This document shows, piece by piece, positions 48,834-56,626 of a stretch of 64,000 bases of DNA. Below the pieces are notes generated by a model. That model ran no database searches. It had not been told where the DNA came from and saw only the letters and a program-made list of their open reading frames with translations. The stretch lies in NCBI RefSeq assembly GCF_026343945.1, contig NZ_JAPKNJ010000002.1:62001-126000 (forward strand). The letters are read 5' to 3'. Within the stretch, counting starts at the first letter, position 1, and each line of letters starts with the position of its first letter. Source of the DNA: Kaistia algarum (GTDB taxonomy: Bacteria > Pseudomonadota > Alphaproteobacteria > Rhizobiales > Kaistiaceae). Position numbers and translations under genes: made by a program.

Positions 48834-49079
48834 ATGTCCGAGAAGCGTCAGGTCAAACTGTTCCGCAATGGCCGAAATCAGGCCGTCCGGATTCCGCGTG
48901 AGTTCGAACTGCCCGGTGAGGACGCCATCATGACCAAGGATGGCGATCGTATCGTTATCGAGCCGGCGAGGGACCATGCGTCGCTCGCCGACATGATTGA
49001 ATGGCTTCGAACTCAACCGCCGCTGGACGAGCCATTTCCAGAGATCGACGAACTGCCGCACACACCCGTCGAATTCTGA
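48834..49079 (+). CDS. vapB: type II antitoxin, VapB (AbrB/MazE-like)
   Basis: This 81-residue antitoxin has a SpoVT/AbrB swapped-hairpin DNA-binding domain: VKLFRNGRNQAVRIPREFEL, then DAIMTKDGDRIVIEPAR. The C-terminal half is Pro/Glu-rich and would bind the toxin. GGAGAA precedes the ATG. The stop overlaps the toxin start as TGATG. Autorepression is typical of the family. I saw no palindrome as clear as that of the other toxin-antitoxin pair. Confidence 0.92.
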   Translation: MSEKRQVKLFRNGRNQAVRIPREFELPGEDAIMTKDGDRIVIEPARDHASLADMIEWLRTQPPLDEPFPEIDELPHTPVEF

Positions 49080-49477
49080 TGGCGCTTCTGCTCGATACCA
49101 ATGTCATTTCAGACATTGCGCGCCATCCCTTCGGAAGCGCCGCCAGCCGGGTCCTCGAACGTCGAGGCGAAACGCTGTTCACCAGCATTATCGTCGTCGC
49201 CGAGATTCACTTCGGGCTCGCAAAGTCTGGCTCGGCACGGCTCGCGCAGATTGTCGGCGGCGTGCTCGATTTGATCCGGATTTTGCCTTTCGAGGCACCG
49301 GCGGATGAGATTTACGGTCGGTTGCGTGCCGATCTTGAGCGTTCGGGCCAATTGATCGGCCCGAACGATCTGCTGATTGCGGCTCAATGCCTTGCCGGTG
49401 ACTTCATGCTTGTCACCGACAACATCCGCGAATTCTCTCGCGTGCCTGGCCTCAAGGTCGAGAACTGGATCCGCTGA
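49079..49477 (+). CDS. vapC: type II toxin, VapC PIN-domain ribonuclease
   Basis: VapC toxins are magnesium-dependent RNases, often cutting initiator tRNA or rRNA. This one has 132 residues and an intact acidic site: D6 in LLDTNVISD, E42 in VVAEIHFGL, D97 in GPNDLLIAAQ and D114 in VTDNIREFSRV. The start is set by the TGATG overlap with vapB, and extension to 49001 would run through the antitoxin gene. It ends directly against the convergent gfa gene with no gap. Confidence 0.93.
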   Translation: MALLLDTNVISDIARHPFGSAASRVLERRGETLFTSIIVVAEIHFGLAKSGSARLAQIVGGVLDLIRILPFEAPADEIYGRLRADLERSGQLIGPNDLLIAAQCLAGDFMLVTDNIREFSRVPGLKVENWIR

Positions 49478-50053
49478 TCAGTCCTTCAGCACGCCCGACT
49501 TCTTGGCCGCGAAGGTCGAAAGCGCGTCCATGAGGGGTGGGGAGAGGCAGTCATAGGGTTCGAGGCCGAGTTCGCGGATGCGGCCGCGTATGCCGCCCAT
49601 CCGGCTCGGGTTCACGCCGCCCTCGATCACCGACGAGACGAAGGCCGCGAATTGCGGTGCCTGCCAGCCGGATTCCCGAGATAGTTCGGTGTGGACGAAG
49701 GTGAGGCCCTTGAAGGCATGGTCGCGCTCGACGGGGCCGTGCATATGCACGCCGCAGACCTTGCACGCATGGCGCAGGATGAGGGCGGACGGGTCGACGA
49801 TGGCGAGCTTGTCGCCGTTGTCGGTCACCGTCACCTTGGGCGTCGGCGCCACGGCAACGACCGAGAATACGGCACCGGTCGGCTTCCAGCATTTGGTGCA
49901 GCCGCAGGCGTGGTTATGGACGACCTGGCCCTCGATCTTCACCTTCACCGGCTTGTCGAGGCAGTGGCAGACGAGCGTGCCGCCACTGAAATTATCGGAA
50001 CCGGCCTTGATGCCGTGATCGATGGCCGGGTGAAGCAGGACCGCCTCTGGCAT
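49478..50053 (-). CDS. gfa: S-(hydroxymethyl)glutathione synthase
   Basis: Gfa speeds the joining of formaldehyde and glutathione, the entry to glutathione-dependent formaldehyde detoxification. The 191-residue protein has the Zn-binding Cys set of the family: CHC in [17 protein letters not shown] in [16 protein letters not shown], and CKVC in [15 protein letters not shown]. The [14 protein letters not shown]-terminus is also typical of true Gfa rather than the wider GFA group. The start at 50053 has GAGGGAG six bases upstream. The next pathway genes, for S-hydroxymethylglutathione dehydrogenase and esterase, are not in the window. Confidence 0.92.
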   Translation of the reverse strand: MPEAVLLHPAIDHGIKAGSDNFSGGTLVCHCLDKPVKVKIEGQVVHNHACGCTKCWKPTGAVFSVVAVAPTPKVTVTDNGDKLAIVDPSALILRHACKVCGVHMHGPVERDHAFKGLTFVHTELSRESGWQAPQFAAFVSSVIEGGVNPSRMGGIRGRIRELGLEPYDCLSPPLMDALSTFAAKKSGVLKD

Positions 50054-50163
50054 GTTTCGCTCCCTCTCGTTCTTCAATCCCCGTCCGCGCGGGGTGAACC
50101 GAGAGTAGACCCGATCCGACGCCGCGCAAGTCAAGGATTGGAGACCCGCCAGGGAGCGGCTCG

Positions 50164-51141
50164 TCAGAGGCCGGCGGCCTCGTCGACACCGAGCGCCAGA
50201 TTGAGGTTCTGCACTGCGGCGCCTGAAGCGCCCTTGCCCAGATTGTCGAGCACTGCCATGGCCACCGCCTGGCCGTTCCGCTCGTTGCCGACGACCAGGA
50301 TGCGCAGCCGGTTGGTGCCGTTGAGGCTTTCCGGATCGATCAGCTCCTGATAGCCGGCCGCGCCGGCACGAGCCTCCTTCAGCACGGCGGCGTCGCGCGG
50401 CGACAGCACCTCAATGAAGGCCTCGCCGTCATAGTGCGCGGCATAGGCATGCTCGAGGTCGACGACGCCCGGCTTGCCCGGCAGGCGATGAAGATGCAGC
50501 GGCACCTCGATGATCATGCCCTGTGCGAAGCGGCCGACCGACGGCGTGAACAGCGGAGCCTCGGCGAGGCCGGCATATTCGCGGATCTCGGGCAGGTGCT
50601 TGTGTGCCATCGTCAGGCCATAGGGGCGGAACGCGTCGCTCGTTCCCTCGGGCGCCGGCCGCTCGAACTCGGCGATCAGGCTCTTACCCCCGCCCGAATA
50701 GCCGGAGATGCCATTGACGAAGATCGGCCAATCGGCGGGAACGAGCCCGGCGCCGACCAGCGGGCGGAGGAGGGCGATGGCGCCGGTGGCATAGCAGCCC
50801 GGATTGGCGATCCGCGTCGACTTAGCAATTGCGTCCCGCTGGCCCTTGTCGAGTTCGGCGAAGCCATAGGCCCAGCCGTCAGCGACCCGGTGCGCCGTCG
50901 ATGCATCGATGATCTTCACGGCCGGATTGGTGACCAGCGAGACGGCCTCGCGCGCGGCATCGTCCGGCAGGCAGAGGATGACGGCGTCGGCACTGTTGAT
51001 GATCTCGGCCCGTGCCGCCGGATCCTTCCGCCGGTCGGGATCGATCGATAGCAGCTCGATGTCGCGGCGGCCTTCAAGGCGCTGGCGGATCTGCAGCCCG
51101 GTGGTACCGGCTTCGCCGTCGATGAAGACCTTCGCTACCAT
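50164..51141 (-). CDS. argC: N-acetyl-gamma-glutamyl-phosphate reductase
   Basis: ArgC reduces N-acetylglutamyl phosphate to the semialdehyde in arginine synthesis. The start [18 protein letters not shown] at 51141 has GGAG six bases before it and gives 325 residues; ATGs at 51147 and 51153 overlap that box. This is the shorter type 2 ArgC, with the nucleotide loop DGEAGTTG, the [13 protein letters not shown] stretch, and the catalytic C116 in NPGCYATG. It lies after the rpsI terminator, so it may have its own promoter in the short gap. No other arg gene is nearby. Confidence 0.95.
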   Translation of the reverse strand: MVAKVFIDGEAGTTGLQIRQRLEGRRDIELLSIDPDRRKDPAARAEIINSADAVILCLPDDAAREAVSLVTNPAVKIIDASTAHRVADGWAYGFAELDKGQRDAIAKSTRIANPGCYATGAIALLRPLVGAGLVPADWPIFVNGISGYSGGGKSLIAEFERPAPEGTSDAFRPYGLTMAHKHLPEIREYAGLAEAPLFTPSVGRFAQGMIIEVPLHLHRLPGKPGVVDLEHAYAAHYDGEAFIEVLSPRDAAVLKEARAGAAGYQELIDPESLNGTNRLRILVVGNERNGQAVAMAVLDNLGKGASGAAVQNLNLALGVDEAAGL

Positions 51142-51219
51142 GTTCATCTCCATAGGATGCGGATCTCGCCCGCTATCGGGCGATCCTCGCATGCGGATCA
51201 TCAAGTGGTTGTGACGGGA

Positions 51220-51257
51220 CAAAAGAAAAGGGCGCCCGGTTTCCCGAAGCGCCCTTT
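51220..51257 (-). terminator. intrinsic terminator after rpsI
   Basis: On the minus strand AAAGGGCGC (51249-51257) pairs with GCGCCCTTT (51227-51235) around a 13-base loop, and the run TTTTCTTTTG follows. It ends the rplM-rpsI transcript before argC. Confidence 0.9.
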
Positions 51258-51283
51258 CGAAACAGCGTCGTTGCGACGCGCGA

Positions 51284-51754
51284 TCAGCGCTTCGAGAACT
51301 GGAAGCTGCGGCGGGCCTTGGCGCGGCCGTACTTCTTGCGCTCGACCACGCGGCTGTCGCGGGTCAGGAAGCCGCCCTTCTTGAGGACGCCGCGCAGTTC
51401 CGGCTCGTAATAGGTCAGAGCCTTCGAGATGCCGTGGCGCAGCGCGCCGGCCTGGCCCGAAAGACCGCCACCGGCGACCGTCGCGTGGATGTCGTACTGG
51501 CCCGTGCGATTGGCGACGCCGATCGCCTGGCGAACAAGCATCTGCAGGACGGGGCGCGCGAAATAGACCGAGAACTCCCGATCATTCACGACGATCTTGC
51601 CGGAGCCCGGCTTGATCCAGACGCGGGCGATGGCGTTCTTGCGCTTGCCGGTGGCATAGGCGCGGCCCTGCGCATCCAGCTTCTGGACGTGCACTGGCGC
51701 GGCGTTCTCCGACGATATCGAGACGAGGTCCTGGAGGGACTGGAGCTCAGCCAT
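51284..51754 (-). CDS. rpsI: 30S ribosomal protein S9
   Basis: S9 contacts the P-site tRNA anticodon with its C-terminal tail. The 156-residue protein has a short alphaproteobacterial N-terminal extension, then the conserved core [37 protein letters not shown], and the basic end [14 protein letters not shown]. It begins two bases after the rplM stop. A strong terminator follows. Confidence 0.99.
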   Translation of the reverse strand: MAELQSLQDLVSISSENAAPVHVQKLDAQGRAYATGKRKNAIARVWIKPGSGKIVVNDREFSVYFARPVLQMLVRQAIGVANRTGQYDIHATVAGGGLSGQAGALRHGISKALTYYEPELRGVLKKGGFLTRDSRVVERKKYGRAKARRSFQFSKR

Positions 51755-51756
51755 GT

Positions 51757-52221
51757 TCAGGCAATCCTCTTGTTCTTCGGGTTCAGCGCGGCGACGTCGA
51801 GGACTTCCGGCTGCTGGGCTTCATGCGGATGCTGCGGGCCGCCATAGACGCGCAGGTTCGAGAACTGGCGACGGCCGAGCGGACCTTCGGGGAGCATGCG
51901 CTCGACGGCCTTCTCGATGACGCGCTCCGGGAAGCGGCCCTCGATGATCTGGCGCGGGGTGCGCTCCTTGATGCCGCCGATATAGCCGGTGTGCCAGTAG
52001 TACTTCTTGTCGGTGTATTTGCGGCCGGTGAAGACCGCCTTTTCCGCATTGATGATGATGATGTTGTCGCCATCATCGACATGCGGCGTGAAGCTGGCCT
52101 TGTGCTTGCCGCGCAGACGATTGGCCACGATGGTGGCGAGCCGTCCAACGACAAGACCTTCGGCGTCGATCAGAATCCACTTCTTCTCGACATCCGCCGG
52201 CTTGGTGGAAATGGTGCTCAT
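51757..52221 (-). CDS. rplM: 50S ribosomal protein L13
   Basis: L13 is an early assembly protein of the large subunit. The start [19 protein letters not shown] at 52221 gives 154 residues, the family length; an upstream in-frame start at 52272 is rejected. The family stretches [45 protein letters not shown], and [16 protein letters not shown] are all visible. It leads the rplM-rpsI operon, with a candidate promoter at 52306-52334. Confidence 0.99.
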   Translation of the reverse strand: MSTISTKPADVEKKWILIDAEGLVVGRLATIVANRLRGKHKASFTPHVDDGDNIIIINAEKAVFTGRKYTDKKYYWHTGYIGGIKERTPRQIIEGRFPERVIEKAVERMLPEGPLGRRQFSNLRVYGGPQHPHEAQQPEVLDVAALNPKNKRIA

Positions 52222-52305
52222 ATCGAAACTCGTTTCCGTTGCCCCAGAAGGGCGGAAGGTGAGGGGCGTCATCGCCCGGAAAACTCATTCTGGGCTTTGG
52301 AGGGG

Positions 52306-52334
52306 CTTCTAGCTGTCCGTCATGGATCCGTCAA
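52306..52334 (-). promoter_or_regulatory. candidate rplM-rpsI promoter
   Basis: On the minus strand TTGACG (52329-52334) and TAGAAG (52306-52311) are 17 bases apart, a good match to alphaproteobacterial housekeeping promoters. The predicted start of transcription would leave a leader of about 80 bases before rplM. Confidence 0.6.
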
Positions 52335-52392
52335 GTTGTTAATAGCACGTCGGTGATTGGGAATTCTCGTAAAAACAATGACTTAGAGAAAG

Positions 52393-52408
52393 CGGTATAA
52401 TGATACCG
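52393..52408. promoter_or_regulatory. perfect palindrome with embedded TATAAT
   Basis: CGGTAT-AATG-ATACCG lies between the divergent rplM and VOC genes. On the plus strand it contains TATAAT at 52396-52401, an ideal -10 box for the VOC-gene transcript, although no good -35 is seen at 16-18 bases. The palindrome could be an operator over that promoter. Confidence 0.4.
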
Positions 52409-52518
52409 TATTCGGCGGCGAATTGGTTGGGCTGCTCACGTCGATCCGGCGCCGTGAACGGCCTGTACCGCGCGGGCCGATCGGCTATGCTGCGCCGCCC
52501 TCAGCACGGAGGTCTTTG

Positions 52519-52974
52519 ATGGCCGAACACGGACTTGCGCCCCGCCTCAATATCGTCACGCTCGGTGTGTCGAATGTTGCGAAATCGAGAGCGTTCTACG
52601 AGGCGCTCGGCTGGCACCCGTCTTCGGCAAGCCGCGATTCGATCGTGTTCATTGATTTGGGCGGCGTGGTTCTGGCCCTCTTCGATCGCGATCATCTCGC
52701 GGACGACGCGACAGTGGCGCCGGCCGGGGATGGTTTCCGCGCTGTCACCCTCGCTCACAATGTCGAGAGTGATGCGGAGGTCGACGCGGCGCTTGCTCAT
52801 GCGGAGCGGGCGGGAGCGCGCATCGTGAAGCCTGCGTCCAAGGTGTTCTGGGGCGGATATTCGGGCTATTTCTGCGATCCTGACGGGCATCTCTGGGAGG
52901 TGGCCCATAATCCCTTTGTTACCCTCGATGGCCAAGGCCGTCTCCAGCTTCCCCCACCTGAGCGCGAATCATGA
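52519..52974 (+). CDS. VOC-family (glyoxalase-like) protein
   Basis: This 151-residue protein has the vicinal oxygen chelate fold of paired beta-alpha-beta modules. The first runs from NIVTLGVSNVAKSRAFYEAL, and the second ends in GGYSGYFCDPDGHLWEVAHNP, which carries the usual Glu metal ligand. Such proteins include glyoxalases, dioxygenases and resistance proteins; the substrate here is unknown. The start has GGAGG upstream. The stop overlaps the next gene's start as ATGA. Confidence 0.92.
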   Translation: MAEHGLAPRLNIVTLGVSNVAKSRAFYEALGWHPSSASRDSIVFIDLGGVVLALFDRDHLADDATVAPAGDGFRAVTLAHNVESDAEVDAALAHAERAGARIVKPASKVFWGGYSGYFCDPDGHLWEVAHNPFVTLDGQGRLQLPPPERES

Positions 52975-53774
52975 TTCGAACCTATGCCCTTGCTTTGGCG
53001 CCGCTGTTTGTTCTCGGCGCGACCGCCGCGATTGCCGCGCCGAAGCCTTATGAACCTCTCACTGTCACCTACGACACGACGGGTTCCGACGATCCCGAGC
53101 TGAAGACGTTCATCGAAACGCTGCAGAAGGCGGTCGACAGCGGCGACGTCGCGACGCTGAAGGCCTCCGTCGCGCAGGATCTGAAGATCTACGCGCCGCT
53201 CATCGGTTTTCCGGATGAGGCGCCGCCTGCGGCACTCGCCAACCCCGACAAGCATCTCGGCGAACAGCGCCTCGACGAGGCGGCCGCGAAGACCACGTCG
53301 TCGGATACGGATTACAGCCGCGAGGATCTGGACAGCCTCATCGTCGATGTCTTCGGCATGGCGCTCGAGCCGAAATCCATCGGCAAGTCCAAGACGGCCG
53401 ATGGCGCTCTCTGCTCTCCGGCCGAGGCGGCGTTCGACCGGCAGAAGGCGCTCGATATCGCGGCGGCCGCGGATGTGCCGCCGGGCAATCTGTGGATCCT
53501 CTCCGATAAGACGGATTTTCGCGAGAAACCGAACCTCTCGGCCCCTGTCGTCGCGACGCTGCCGGCAGGGACGATCGTTCCCTTCCTCGAAGGCTCGGTC
53601 GAGGTGACGCCGGCCGAACAGACGGATGAGGACTGGTATTCGGTCGTGCTTCCGTCGGGCAAGATCGCCTATGGCGCCAATGATTCTTCGCTGGCCTTCC
53701 AGGCCGTCTCGGTCTGCTACGCGAAGACGGATGGTCACTGGGCCGTGACCGCGATCGTCGTGCCGGGCGTATGA
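52971..53774 (+). CDS. exported SH3-domain protein of unknown function
   Basis: This 267-residue protein has a Sec signal peptide (about 1-22, LALAPLFVLGATAAIA). The middle part is Asp/Ala-rich with helices (FIETLQKAVDSGDVATLKAS). The C-terminal third looks like a bacterial SH3 domain (LSDKTDFREKPNLSAPVVATLPAGTIV is split over its first strands; then DEDWYSVVLPSGKIAY). Such domains bind peptidoglycan or peptides, so a periplasmic role is likely. It overlaps both neighbours by four bases (ATGA), an odd coupling of an exported protein between two cytoplasmic ones. No specific family is recognised. Confidence 0.8.
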   Translation: MIRTYALALAPLFVLGATAAIAAPKPYEPLTVTYDTTGSDDPELKTFIETLQKAVDSGDVATLKASVAQDLKIYAPLIGFPDEAPPAALANPDKHLGEQRLDEAAAKTTSSDTDYSREDLDSLIVDVFGMALEPKSIGKSKTADGALCSPAEAAFDRQKALDIAAAADVPPGNLWILSDKTDFREKPNLSAPVVATLPAGTIVPFLEGSVEVTPAEQTDEDWYSVVLPSGKIAYGANDSSLAFQAVSVCYAKTDGHWAVTAIVVPGV

Positions 53775-54211
53775 GCATGGTGGACCACGACCATTATGAC
53801 GACGCCTATCTCCGTGAGATCCTCGCCGGCACCCGCACGATTGCGATGGTTGGCGCCAGTGCCAACGCATCTCGGCCGAGCCATGGGGTTCTCGGCTATC
53901 TGATACGGGCCGGCTACGAGACCTATCCGGTGCATCCGGGACTTGCCGGGCAATCGCTGCTGGGCCGGCTCGTCTATGCGCGGCTCGCCGATGTGCCGGT
54001 GCCGATCGACATGGTCGACGTGTTCCGCAACTCGGATGCCATCGCCGCGCTTGCCGATGAGGTGCTCGCTCTCCCGACGCTGCCGAAAGTGGTCTGGCTG
54101 CAGCTTGGCATCCGCAATGACGAGGCGGCCGCCAAACTTGAGGCGGCCGGCATCCAGGTCGTCATGAACCGCTGTCCGGCGATCGAGCGGCCTCGTCTGC
54201 TGGGCGCCTGA
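53771..54211 (+). CDS. CoA-binding domain protein
   Basis: This 146-residue protein is a single Rossmann CoA_binding domain of the YccU type. It shows RTIAMVGASANASRPSHGV (about 22-40), YPVHPGLAGQSLLG, VDVFRNSDA, VWLQLGIRNDEAA and VVMNRCPAIE with the family Cys. Its function is unknown. It is commonly found next to O-acetylhomoserine sulfhydrylase genes in alphaproteobacteria, as here, where metY starts 135 bases downstream. It overlaps the SH3-protein stop as ATGA. Confidence 0.92.
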   Translation: MSMVDHDHYDDAYLREILAGTRTIAMVGASANASRPSHGVLGYLIRAGYETYPVHPGLAGQSLLGRLVYARLADVPVPIDMVDVFRNSDAIAALADEVLALPTLPKVVWLQLGIRNDEAAAKLEAAGIQVVMNRCPAIERPRLLGA

Positions 54212-54346
54212 ACGGCAAGCGTCTGTAGATGGCCCCTCGTGGAATTTCGTCCTCAAGAAGTGATGCCTGACGGTATGGCTTTCTTTGCCGCCGCGCTCGG
54301 CTCGCTATATCGGTAGTCAAGCTACGATCTATGAGGGAGGAACGAC

Positions 54347-55627
54347 ATGGCTGAAGACAGGCTTCCGGGGTTTTCGACGCTGGCGATCCATGCCGGGGCG
54401 CAGCCCGATCCGACGACCGGAGCGCGAGCGACACCGATCTACCAGACGACATCGTTCGTCTTCGAGGATGTCGACCACGCGGCGTCGCTATTCGGCCTGC
54501 AGGCCTTCGGCAACATCTATACGCGGATCGGCAATCCGACCCAGGCCGTGCTCGAGGAGCGGGTCGCCGCGCTCGAAGGCGGCACGGCGGCGCTCGCGGT
54601 AGCCTCAGGCCATGCGGCCCAGCTTCTCGTGTTCCACACGCTGCTGGAGCCGGGTGACGAATTTGTTGCCGGCAACAAGCTCTATGGCGGTTCGATCAAC
54701 CAGTTCAATCATTCCTTCAAGAGCTTCGGCTGGAACGTCGTCTGGGCCGATACGGACGACATCGCCTCGTTCGAGCGGGCTATTACACCGAAGACCAAGG
54801 CAATCTTCATCGAGTCGATCGCCAATCCCGGCGGCATCGTCACGGACATCGCCGCGATAGCCTCGATCGCTAAGCGTGCCGGCGTTCCGCTGATCGTCGA
54901 CAATACGCTGGCGACGCCCTATCTGATCCGTCCGATCGAGCATGGGGCGGATATCGTCATTCATTCGCTCACCAAATTCCTCGGCGGCCATGGCAATTCG
55001 ATCGGCGGCATTCTCGTCGATGGCGGCCGGTTCAACTGGCTGCGCGAGGGGCGCTATCCGAAGCTGTCGCAGCCGCGTCCCGAATATGGCGGCATTGTCA
55101 TCGGCGAGACCTTCGGCAATTTCGCCTTCGCGATCGCGGCCCGCGTCCTGGGCCTCCGCGATCTCGGCCCGGCGATTTCGCCCTTCAACGCGTTCCTGAT
55201 CCAGACCGGCATCGAGACGCTGCCGCTGCGCATGCAGAAGCACTCGGACAATGCCCGCGCCGTGGCTGAATTCCTGGCCGATCATCCGGCCGTCGCCTGG
55301 GTCAGCTATGCCGGCCTGCCGGGCGATCGCTACTATAATCTCGGGAAGCACTATTCGCCCAAGGGCGCCGGCGCGGTGCTGACCTTCGGCTTGGCGGGCG
55401 GCTATGAGGCCGGCGTCAAGCTTGTCTCCTCGGTCAAGCTATTCTCGCACCTCGCCAATATCGGCGACACGCGATCGCTGATCATCCATCCCGCCTCGAC
55501 GACGCACCGCCAGCTCTCCGACGAGCAGAAGGTGGCGGCCGGTGCCGGTCCCGACGTCGTCCGTCTTTCGGTCGGCATCGAGGACAAGGAAGATATCATC
55601 GCCGATCTGCAGCAGGCGCTCGGCTGA
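54347..55627 (+). CDS. metY: O-acetylhomoserine aminocarboxypropyltransferase (sulfhydrylase)
   Basis: This PLP enzyme makes homocysteine (or methionine) from O-acetylhomoserine and sulfide (or methanethiol). The 426-residue length and the long-form sequence FVFEDVDHAASLFGLQAFGN fit the MetY type rather than MetB/MetZ. The PLP Lys is K210 in HSLTKFLGG; YTRIGNPT and VDNTLATPYL are also conserved. GGGAGG precedes the start. I examined the 135-base leader for SAM-II or SAH riboswitch signatures and found none. A convergent hairpin follows the gene. Confidence 0.95.
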   Translation: MAEDRLPGFSTLAIHAGAQPDPTTGARATPIYQTTSFVFEDVDHAASLFGLQAFGNIYTRIGNPTQAVLEERVAALEGGTAALAVASGHAAQLLVFHTLLEPGDEFVAGNKLYGGSINQFNHSFKSFGWNVVWADTDDIASFERAITPKTKAIFIESIANPGGIVTDIAAIASIAKRAGVPLIVDNTLATPYLIRPIEHGADIVIHSLTKFLGGHGNSIGGILVDGGRFNWLREGRYPKLSQPRPEYGGIVIGETFGNFAFAIAARVLGLRDLGPAISPFNAFLIQTGIETLPLRMQKHSDNARAVAEFLADHPAVAWVSYAGLPGDRYYNLGKHYSPKGAGAVLTFGLAGGYEAGVKLVSSVKLFSHLANIGDTRSLIIHPASTTHRQLSDEQKVAAGAGPDVVRLSVGIEDKEDIIADLQQALG

Positions 55628-55640
55628 CGCGATGCGATGG

Positions 55641-55670
55641 CCGGGCCGCGGCGCTCTCGTCGCGGTCCGG
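55641..55670. terminator. hairpin between convergent metY and glycosyltransferase genes
   Basis: CCGGGCCGCG (55641-55650) pairs with CGCGGTCCGG (55661-55670), with one G-T pair and a 10-base loop. It lies between two stop codons of opposing genes. There is no T-run, so its strength as a terminator is uncertain. Confidence 0.5.
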
Positions 55671-55672
55671 TA

Positions 55673-56626
55673 TCAGTCGAGCGTCTCGCCGTCGAGAATC
55701 CGGCGATAGAGTTCGACATAGCCGGCAACCATCGCATCCGCCGAGAAAAGCGTCGCCGCATAGTCGCGGCAGAACCTGGCATCGATGGACGGGACGCCTT
55801 CGAAGGCCGCCGCGAATTCAGCATCCGACTCGCACAGAAATCCGACATCCGGCGCGACGATCTCCGGAATCGCTCCGCGCGGACTAGCAATGACGGGCGT
55901 TCCAGCGAGCAGCGCCTCGACCGCGACAAGACCGAACGGCTCGTCCCAGCGGATCGGGAAAAGCAGCGACCGAGCTTCCGCCAGCAGCCGCGCCTTGTCC
56001 CAGCCACCGACCATGCCGTGAAAGCGGATCTTTGGCGAGAAGGAGCGGCGGAAGGCGCCTTCCTTGCGGACAACGCTGCGGGTCAGCAATTCCCAGCGCG
56101 CGCCGCCGGCTATGTCGAGACCGACGTCGAAACGGCGGGAAAGCTCGATGGCACGAGTCACGTTCTTGCCGGCGCGATTGACGCGCGACAGGAACAGGTG
56201 CCGATCGCTCTTTTCAGGCTGAAAATAGATCTCGTCGGGCGGAATTCCGTTATAAACGAAGGTCTTGCGACCATGTCTCGAAGCGTGGTCGCGCGAGATG
56301 AAGTTCCAGTTCCCCTCGAATCCGAACCCCGGCGCGTTGCCATGCAGCGTCCAGAGCGTCGGCTTGGCGAAGGCGGCGTTGGTCCAGCCATGGGCGTGGA
56401 CGATGTCGATATCGACCGGCAGGCGGCTGGCAGCCTCTGCGGCGGCGCCGGCCGTGACGAGGCGCGTTCCGGGGATGTTGCTTCCGGCCGGTGCAATCAG
56501 CGTCACGCTGTGGCCGCGCCGCAGCAGGCCGCGCGCCATCCATTCGACGATGCGTTCCGTGCCGCCGTAGCGCTCGACGGGAACCCGCTGTTCGCAAATG
56601 AGCGCGATCCGAAGCTTGGCACTCAA
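55673..56626 (-). CDS. glycosyltransferase family 4 protein coupled to phaC
   Basis: This 317-residue protein is a GT-B glycosyltransferase of the GT4 type. Its N-terminal domain has the VERYGGTERIVEWMARGL glycine loop and HAHGW. The C-terminal domain has the nucleotide-sugar site region RSLLFPIRWDEPFGLVAVEAL (here with its EPFGLVAVEA ExxG core) and ASPRGAIPEIV. The start is TTG at 56626, inside the phaC stop (TTGA), with AAGG upstream. An ATG or GTG start would cut into the first strand. The acceptor is unknown. Coupling with a PHA synthase is unusual. Confidence 0.85.
   Translation of the reverse strand: MSAKLRIALICEQRVPVERYGGTERIVEWMARGLLRRGHSVTLIAPAGSNIPGTRLVTAGAAAEAASRLPVDIDIVHAHGWTNAAFAKPTLWTLHGNAPGFGFEGNWNFISRDHASRHGRKTFVYNGIPPDEIYFQPEKSDRHLFLSRVNRAGKNVTRAIELSRRFDVGLDIAGGARWELLTRSVVRKEGAFRRSFSPKIRFHGMVGGWDKARLLAEARSLLFPIRWDEPFGLVAVEALLAGTPVIASPRGAIPEIVAPDVGFLCESDAEFAAAFEGVPSIDARFCRDYAATLFSADAMVAGYVELYRRILDGETLD

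Noticed and set aside
54212..54346. Possible SAM-II or SAH riboswitch before metY
   Set aside because: The leader was read for the conserved blocks of these riboswitches and none was found.
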